Positions 59,421 to 64,000 of a stretch of 64,000 nt of DNA are shown here, in pieces. How positions within the stretch are numbered: position 1 is the stretch's first letter; each line of letters begins with the position of its first letter. The notes under the pieces are model-generated. The model had not been told where the DNA came from and ran no database searches. It saw only the letters and a list, made by a program, of their open reading frames with translations. The stretch is from Bacteroidales bacterium (GTDB lineage: Bacteria > Bacteroidota > Bacteroidia > Bacteroidales > UBA932): assembly GCA_022648685.1 (NCBI GenBank), contig JALCMW010000008.1, forward strand, positions 33,163 to 97,162, given 5' to 3'. The translations under genes and the position numbers were made by a program.

Positions 59421-59726
59421 AATATGAAACGAGCCTTATTGCCCAGCCAACAACGTACTCTGTCATCCTTAGGGGAAAATATCAGATATGCACGTCTACG
59501 ACGAGATCTCTCTTCTGAACAGGTCTCAGAGCGTGCCGGAATATCCAGAAATACTCTTATCAAAATTGAAAAGGGAAATGAGGGCGTTGCCATAGGATAT
59601 TATTTTCGAGTGTTGTCCGTGCTTGGGTTGGACAAGGATTTTATGCTGGTTGCGAAAGATGATGAACTTGGTCGAAAATTGCAGGACGCAAAATTAACTG
59701 TAGCGGAACGGGCTTCAAAGAAATAA
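59418..59726 (+). CDS. hipB: HipB-like antitoxin/regulator
   Basis: The 102-residue protein has a Cro/C1-type HTH at about 18-72: LGENIRYARLRRDLSSEQVS, ERAGISRNTLIKIEKGNEGV. A short basic tail follows (KLTVAERASKK). HipB binds HipA and represses the operon. The start at 59418 or 59424 is supported by the -7 box only 18 bp upstream. It lies 3 bp before hipA. Confidence 0.88.
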   Translation: MNMKRALLPSQQRTLSSLGENIRYARLRRDLSSEQVSERAGISRNTLIKIEKGNEGVAIGYYFRVLSVLGLDKDFMLVAKDDELGRKLQDAKLTVAERASKK

Positions 59727-59729
59727 GAG

Positions 59730-60986
59730 ATGGCAGAAAATAAAAACATATATGTTTATATTGATTGGCAGTATGGCGACTCGCCAATCTTTATGGGCAT
59801 ATTGCATAGTGAAATACTGCATGGCAAAGAGGTGTTCTCGTTTGAGAATGATCCCAACTGGTTAACTTACAAGCAAATCAGGGTATTGGATCCTGACTTG
59901 CTTCATTTCGCGGGAAAACAATATTTGCCTTCAGGCAAGAGCAATTTTGGGATGTTCCTTGATTCATCACCTGACCGATGGGGACGTATGCTGATGCAAA
60001 GACGTGAAGCAATCATTGCCCGACTTGAACATAGACCAGGCAAGACATTAAAAGAAGCTGACTATTTATTGGGTGTTTACGATGGAAACCGAATGGGGGC
60101 TTTGCGATTTAAGTTATCACCCGATGGTGAGTTCATGGATAATGATAAGACAATGGCTACTCCACCATGGGCGTCTGTTCGAGACCTGGAATACGCAAGT
60201 CTTCAAATAGAAAATGATGATATAAAAGACGATGCAGAATATGCTAAGTGGCTCGATATGCTTATGGTTCCAGGCTCCTCATTAGGTGGTGCCCGCCCTA
60301 AAGCTAACATTATGAATGTTGATGGATCTCTATGGATTGCCAAGTTTCCAAGTGGCCATGATACTAAAGATATGGGAGCGTGGGAGGCAGTCACGTCAGA
60401 AATGGCAAGGATGTGCGGTATTGAGATGGTTGAAAGCACGGCGCGGAAATTCAGCAGCCGGCAGCATACGTTTCTTACGAAACGGTTCGACAGGATTGGT
60501 GGCAAACGTATTCATTTTGCTTCGGCAATGACATTGTTGGGTTATACAGATGGTGCCGATTCTGCAGCCGGCGTTAGCTATTTGGAGCTTGCAGAGTGGA
60601 TTGGGCGGAATTGCGACAATGTGTCGCAGAATCTGGAACAGTTATGGAGGCGTATTGTTTTCAATATTGCCGTATCGAATTGCGATGACCATCTGCGCAA
60701 TCATGGATTTCTGCTAACGCAAAAAGGTTGGATACTCTCACCTGCTTATGATATCAATCCCGATGAACATGGGATGGGATTGAAACTGAATATTTCCGAG
60801 AATGATAACTCTTTGGATTTTGAGTTGGCACTGAGTATCGTTGCTTATTTCGGGATAGGTATTGTAAGGGCAAACGAAATAGTCAATCAAACAAAGAATG
60901 TTGTATCGGCTTGGCGAAAACTTGCTGCGAAATATGGCATTTCACGCTCTGAGCAAGAAGATATGGCTCCGGCTTTCAGGTATTAG
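59730..60986 (+). CDS. hipA: HipA-like serine/threonine kinase toxin
   Basis: HipA kinases phosphorylate aminoacyl-tRNA synthetases (GltX in E. coli) and arrest growth. The 418-residue protein has the N-terminal subdomain 1 (DSSPDRWGRMLMQRREAI), the phosphate loop GSSLGGARPKANI, the lysine strand SLWIAKFPSGHD, the catalytic loop FNIAVSNCDDHLRNHGFLL and the metal-binding SPAYDINP. All expected active-site residues are present, so it should be active. It forms a module with the HipB-like gene directly upstream. Confidence 0.93.
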   Translation: MAENKNIYVYIDWQYGDSPIFMGILHSEILHGKEVFSFENDPNWLTYKQIRVLDPDLLHFAGKQYLPSGKSNFGMFLDSSPDRWGRMLMQRREAIIARLEHRPGKTLKEADYLLGVYDGNRMGALRFKLSPDGEFMDNDKTMATPPWASVRDLEYASLQIENDDIKDDAEYAKWLDMLMVPGSSLGGARPKANIMNVDGSLWIAKFPSGHDTKDMGAWEAVTSEMARMCGIEMVESTARKFSSRQHTFLTKRFDRIGGKRIHFASAMTLLGYTDGADSAAGVSYLELAEWIGRNCDNVSQNLEQLWRRIVFNIAVSNCDDHLRNHGFLLTQKGWILSPAYDINPDEHGMGLKLNISENDNSLDFELALSIVAYFGIGIVRANEIVNQTKNVVSAWRKLAAKYGISRSEQEDMAPAFRY

Positions 60987-61122
60987 TCCCCAAATGGCAA
61001 TATGAATGCTGTGGTTTTGTTTTAAATTCCAGAATATGTTTTCGTTGGTGTCTTAAAAAAAAGGCTCACAAGCGACTATTTAACCAAAATGTGTGGGAAT
61101 CATGGAGCGACAACTATCCAGC

Positions 61123-61213
61123 TGATCATCTTGGTCTTGAGGGCCGGGCGGCAGGGAGTCCGGCTCAGCTGGCCCTGCCGCATCGCCTCCCTCCCCTGCC
61201 GCAAGACTTCAAG
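61123..61213. repeat. modular GC-rich repeat, copy 3
   Basis: It shares GATCATCTTGGTCTTGAG with copy 2, the AGGGAGTCCGGCTCAGC core with both others and the CCTCCCTCCCCTGCCGCAAG tail with copy 1. The rest of 60987-61483 shows no gene. Confidence 0.75.
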
Positions 61214-61483
61214 CAGATCCTGGATGACCGCTACAACTGCAAATCTCGGATTATCGCTAGTCAACTTCTGGTATCGGACTTGGCATACACTCTTCAGTAA
61301 TGAATCCATTGCTGATGCCTGCATGGGATCGTCCACAAAGCAGTACGCTTCCAATTTATAGGAGAGAGTCTTCGTAAAAAATACTGACTCAACAAAAACA
61401 TATCTGAAAATCACTCTTAGAGTGAACGGAAATCCTCCGGAATCACTAAATGGATACATAGCTAATATAATTCAATTGGCAAA

Positions 61484-61514
61484 TTTGCAAATCAAATTAT
61501 AATTATTACATTTG
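61484..61514 (+). promoter_or_regulatory. promoter of the XRE-EVE/CoiA operon
   Basis: TTTG (61484-61487) and TACATTTG (61507-61514) are 19 bp apart, a very good match. The perfect palindrome ATTTGCAAAT (61483-61492) overlaps the -33 element and could be an operator for the XRE domain of the first gene. Confidence 0.7.
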
Positions 61515-61559
61515 CATCATAATTACTGAATTATTAAGGTTTTATCCTGTAGCAGTGTT

Positions 61560-62453
61560 ATGAGTATAGTTAAATTTGTAAGCCCGAAAAGGGTTGTTGT
61601 GCAAACGTCACAAGGTGACCGTTTCACATTGGGACTAACTCAGACTGTCCCATTCAAACTTCAGCAACAAGAAGCTGAAATCATTTCTCAATTATTTGAC
61701 ATGTATTATAAGGGAGACCCAAATGTCATTATGGGACCTATTCTTCGTGGTATGTACCAATGTCATTGCTTTGGATCAATCTACTGGTATGGCCCCGATA
61801 GGGATGATGAACGTGAAAGAATAGGTGCTCAAATCAGGAGCCTTCGTGAGGAGCGGAAAATGGATGCAAAAGACCTCGCTTCTCTTGCAGACCTGGATGC
61901 CTCTAACTTGTGCCGCATCGAGATGGGAAAATATTCACCGGGTCTCGACATCCTCTGCAAGATTGCAACGGCTCTCAATTGCACTTTGGAGTTTGTGCCA
62001 AACAGCAATAGCATTGAGGCCTGTCATGTAATTGATCCTACCTGCCATCAGACATTGTTGATCACGGCTAAGCGCAGCACCTTCCGTCTGGCAGAATGTC
62101 TTGAGAAGTACGGCGAGTATCATTGGCAGCAAAGCCGATACAATGTCAGCATTGGTGACACCATATATATTTACGTATCCGAAGATCGGGAAATCAAGTA
62201 CCGGATGAGCGTGGAGGCCGTCAATGTCCGCTATGACCAATGGATGGTTAAGGAGGAGGCATTCTGGGTTGATAAGGACCGCATTAATCAAGGCGAGAGC
62301 GAGGCAAAATATGCCCTACTGCGGCTTGAAGCCACTTCAAAATCCGGCAAACTCACGGAAGAGAATCTTACCAAGCACGGTTTCATCCGCGCTCCTCAGG
62401 GGACCAAAGAACTGGACGGAGAACTCCTGAAATACATAGAAAGGAGGTTCTAA
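61560..62453 (+). CDS. XRE HTH + EVE (PUA-like) domain protein
   Basis: The 297-residue protein has three parts. Residues 1-80 are unknown (FVSPKRVVVQTSQGDRF; LFDMYYKGDP). Residues 82-147 form a Cro/C1 HTH (IGAQIRSLREERKMDAKDLA; YSPGLDILCKIATALNCTLE). Residues 165-297 match an EVE-type domain: TLLITAKRSTFRL, WQQSRYNVSIGDTIYIYVSE, YALLRLEAT and the end LTKHGFIRAPQGTKEL. EVE domains are PUA-like readers of modified bases and often occur with nucleases in defence. The next gene, a CoiA-like nuclease, starts 3 bp later. A repressor that senses modified DNA, or a targeting subunit, is a plausible reading. Confidence 0.72.
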   Translation: MSIVKFVSPKRVVVQTSQGDRFTLGLTQTVPFKLQQQEAEIISQLFDMYYKGDPNVIMGPILRGMYQCHCFGSIYWYGPDRDDERERIGAQIRSLREERKMDAKDLASLADLDASNLCRIEMGKYSPGLDILCKIATALNCTLEFVPNSNSIEACHVIDPTCHQTLLITAKRSTFRLAECLEKYGEYHWQQSRYNVSIGDTIYIYVSEDREIKYRMSVEAVNVRYDQWMVKEEAFWVDKDRINQGESEAKYALLRLEATSKSGKLTEENLTKHGFIRAPQGTKELDGELLKYIERRF

Positions 62454-62455
62454 CA

Positions 62456-63445
62456 ATGGGCACATTCCTAACTTTTGCGCTGGATGAAGGCGGAGCCCTC
62501 GTCCACGTCGATGATGTTGCCAAAGGCATGAAGTGCGGCTGCCACTGCCCCCATTGCGATGCGCCCCTATATGCCAAGAATGCCGGACAGATCCGTGAGC
62601 ATCATTTTGCCCATGCCCACGGACACGAATGTGAAGGTGCCTACGAATCTTCGCTCCACCTGCTCGCCAAAGAAGTCCTTCAGGAAGCCGGACGGATAAT
62701 GCTCCCGCAATCCAATAGTGGTACTTTTCCCTCTGGTCTCGTAAGAATACACAATGTTGAAGTAGAGAAGTGGGATGAACATTATGGCTTCCGCCCGGAT
62801 GTGGAAGGCATAATGGATAATGGCGAGCGACTGCTTATTGAATTTCTGGTCAGTCATAAGGTCGATGGCAAAAAACGTCAGACCATTGTCGACAATCACC
62901 TCAAGTGCATAGAAATCGACATCAATTATCAAGCTCTTGACCGGGCCGAATTGAAGGAATTCTTGACCGTTTCCACCGAAGATAGAAAATGGATCGCGCC
63001 GATGCCTCTGGCTCCTAAAAAGGCGGGTGGATCCTTCTCTTATGGTCGCAATTCTTTATATGAGAAGACCCGCGACGTCCTCAAGGAAGTTTTTGACAAA
63101 GGAACATTGCTGATACACCCCTTCCAGTATTCTTTCTCCCACAAAGACCAGACATTTGACCTCCGGAAATTGGGATATGATGTCTGCAAAGTGAACACCA
63201 AGTACCGGGGATTCAAGTCCGATCTACTTCTCTACAGGAGTCAGAAGGAGAATAAGGGATACATCTCTCTCAATATACGTGGCAGACGCCGCAGCGATGT
63301 CTATAAGCGTCCCAAAGGACTGCGTATCATTGATGTAGTGCTCGGATACGATACAGCAAGCGATGGCATCAAGAAACGATTTGAAAGCAGCGATCTGGCC
63401 AGCAATTTCGGCACCATCGTCTATTACTTCGGATTCAAAAAATAA
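62456..63445 (+). CDS. CoiA-like nuclease-fold protein
   Basis: The 329-residue protein resembles CoiA-type proteins. The N-terminal zinc-like unit has CGCHCPHCDAPLYAKN and IREHHFAHAHGHEC. The nuclease core reads GFRPDVEGIMDNGERLLIEF followed by LVSHKVDGKKRQTI, giving the RPDv-xG, IE and K of a PD-(D/E)xK site. A C-terminal domain of about 150 residues (FDLRKLGYDVCKVNTKYRGF; YISLNIRGRRRSDVYKRP) is basic and may bind nucleic acid. CoiA acts in transformation of Firmicutes, but Bacteroidota relatives occur in variable loci with unknown roles. It follows the XRE-EVE gene by 2 bp and must be co-expressed. Confidence 0.72.
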   Translation: MGTFLTFALDEGGALVHVDDVAKGMKCGCHCPHCDAPLYAKNAGQIREHHFAHAHGHECEGAYESSLHLLAKEVLQEAGRIMLPQSNSGTFPSGLVRIHNVEVEKWDEHYGFRPDVEGIMDNGERLLIEFLVSHKVDGKKRQTIVDNHLKCIEIDINYQALDRAELKEFLTVSTEDRKWIAPMPLAPKKAGGSFSYGRNSLYEKTRDVLKEVFDKGTLLIHPFQYSFSHKDQTFDLRKLGYDVCKVNTKYRGFKSDLLLYRSQKENKGYISLNIRGRRRSDVYKRPKGLRIIDVVLGYDTASDGIKKRFESSDLASNFGTIVYYFGFKK

Positions 63446-63499
63446 AAGCGGTACTCGCTCGTCAGGTCGGCAGAACTTCCCAAGAAAGGAAACGGTCAT

Positions 63500-63800
63500 C
63501 TGTGTTTACATCCGTCAAGAAGTTGACCATTTCAGCCTCACAAGGCTTGCTACGGTATGCGTACTGACAACTCGAGAACTGCAAGTGAAGGAGCACCAAG
63601 TGCTCGAAGATGAAGCAGAACGTCTTGGAACTCCAATAAGCGGGTTCCTGAGTTATACTGATGCTCGTGCGGGTGCCTTTGATGGTATCTGCTCTGATTT
63701 ATCATCGGATAGAGCGTCTGGATATAGATGGTAATTTCGCCTTTGTTGTTGAAGTTGGTGCATTTTTCCAGACAGATCGTGTGTAAGCCTCCGGAGAAGA
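63500..63800 (-). pseudogene. frameshifted relative of protein D (51948-52700)
   Basis: On the minus strand, one frame gives NNKGEITIYIQTLYPMIN, matching NGPLIIYILTLYPQLN of protein D. After a +1 shift another gives ADTIKGTRTSISITQ, then FCFIFEHLVLLHLQFSSCQY and AYRSKPCEAEMVNFLTDVNT, matching NTIKGTQQRLTMTT, EFEHWVFIHLFFSGCTYAYR and the following residues. The order is conserved. The shift and the absence of ends show decay. Confidence 0.75.
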
Positions 63801-63905
63801 ACGTCTTTTGGCAGCGTGAAGTAACGAATACCTTTGCAGCGAATCAATAAGAAAAGAGGAATGCTGACAAAAGGTAAGCAACCGATAAAGTGCACTTGTT
63901 TGTGA

Positions 63906-63990
63906 AGTTTGTCGGACTTTGCAAAGTTTGGCAAAGTTTGTTGTACTATGGCAAAGTTTAGTGTACTATGGGCAAAGTTTGTTGGCTTTG
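63906..63990 (+). repeat. short tandem repeat of GGCAAAGTTTG units
   Basis: GCAAAGTTT occurs four times at 63921, 63931, 63951 and 63972, with TGTACTATGG between the later copies, so the unit lengthens from 10 to about 21 bp. TTTGCAAAG makes the first copies partly palindromic. It reaches almost to the window edge. Confidence 0.7.
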
Positions 63991-64000
63991 CTTCCAGTTT

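Noticed and set aside
1..64000. CRISPR array
   Set aside because: No set of regularly spaced identical repeats of 24-40 bp was seen; the tandem units at 63.9 kb are too short and uneven.

Overview
The window reads as a chromosome segment of an uncultured Bacteroidales-type bacterium. The evidence is the Bacteroidota promoter pattern (TTTG, about 19-20 bp, then TAnnTTTG) in front of several genes, the lack of Shine-Dalgarno sites, an LptD-type outer-membrane assembly protein, a Rho with a long Asn/Gln-rich insert, and accessory genes (VirE-N/DUF3987 pair, large serine recombinase, HipBA, DUF4143 ATPase) typical of that group. No rRNA, tRNA or CRISPR array was found. REGION 1 (1-24.97 kb) is ordinary chromosome. 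It holds ispG; the minus-strand run rsfS-ftsH-cdsA-psd-CNNM transporter; birA; the run dnaA-pepD-rpe; an amidase divergent from lptD; rho; carAB behind a possible leader-peptide attenuator; a YitT protein; and mnmE. REGION 2 (24.97-54.17 kb) is a 29.2-kb genomic island in the 3' end of mnmE. A 17-bp direct repeat (16/17 identical) marks both ends; each copy spells the last MnmE codons Cys-Ile-Gly-Lys-stop, the same target codons that SGI1 uses in Gammaproteobacteria. A tyrosine integrase and a protein with five tandem excisionase-like helix-turn-helix modules sit next to the left end, with short repeats flanking both ends that could be integrase arm sites. Cargo, in order: a 525-aa unknown protein; an excisionase-like protein; a VirE-N protein and a PriCT-2/DUF3987 ATPase; a DpnII-type restriction-modification operon; an XRE regulator with two unknown proteins; a long Argonaute that has lost catalytic residues; a 5'-truncated vsr; a nested 5.2-kb element with two serine recombinases and a II/X-type replication protein; a deoxyribosyltransferase-like gene; a CsgG/lipoprotein/DUF4810/DUF799 outer-membrane operon; a gene-free GC-rich 1.9 kb; and a cassette of five genes, three of which share an N-terminal domain marked by a GSA(K)G motif and conserved tryptophans. 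REGION 3 (54.2-64.0 kb) is a second accessory zone mixing intact and decaying genes: a DUF4143 ATPase, a PGN_0703-like nuclease, broken WYL and AbiEi genes, a metallophosphatase, HipBA, and a two-gene operon of an XRE-EVE protein plus a CoiA-like nuclease. A modular GC-rich repeat occurs three times between these genes. The window ends with a frameshifted second copy of one cassette gene and a short tandem repeat. The strongest candidates for something new are the XRE-EVE + CoiA nuclease operon, the inactive Argonaute beside DpnII with no obvious effector, and the GSAKG-domain cassette with its degraded relative 11 kb away. All functions are inferred from sequence pattern recognition; no search was run.
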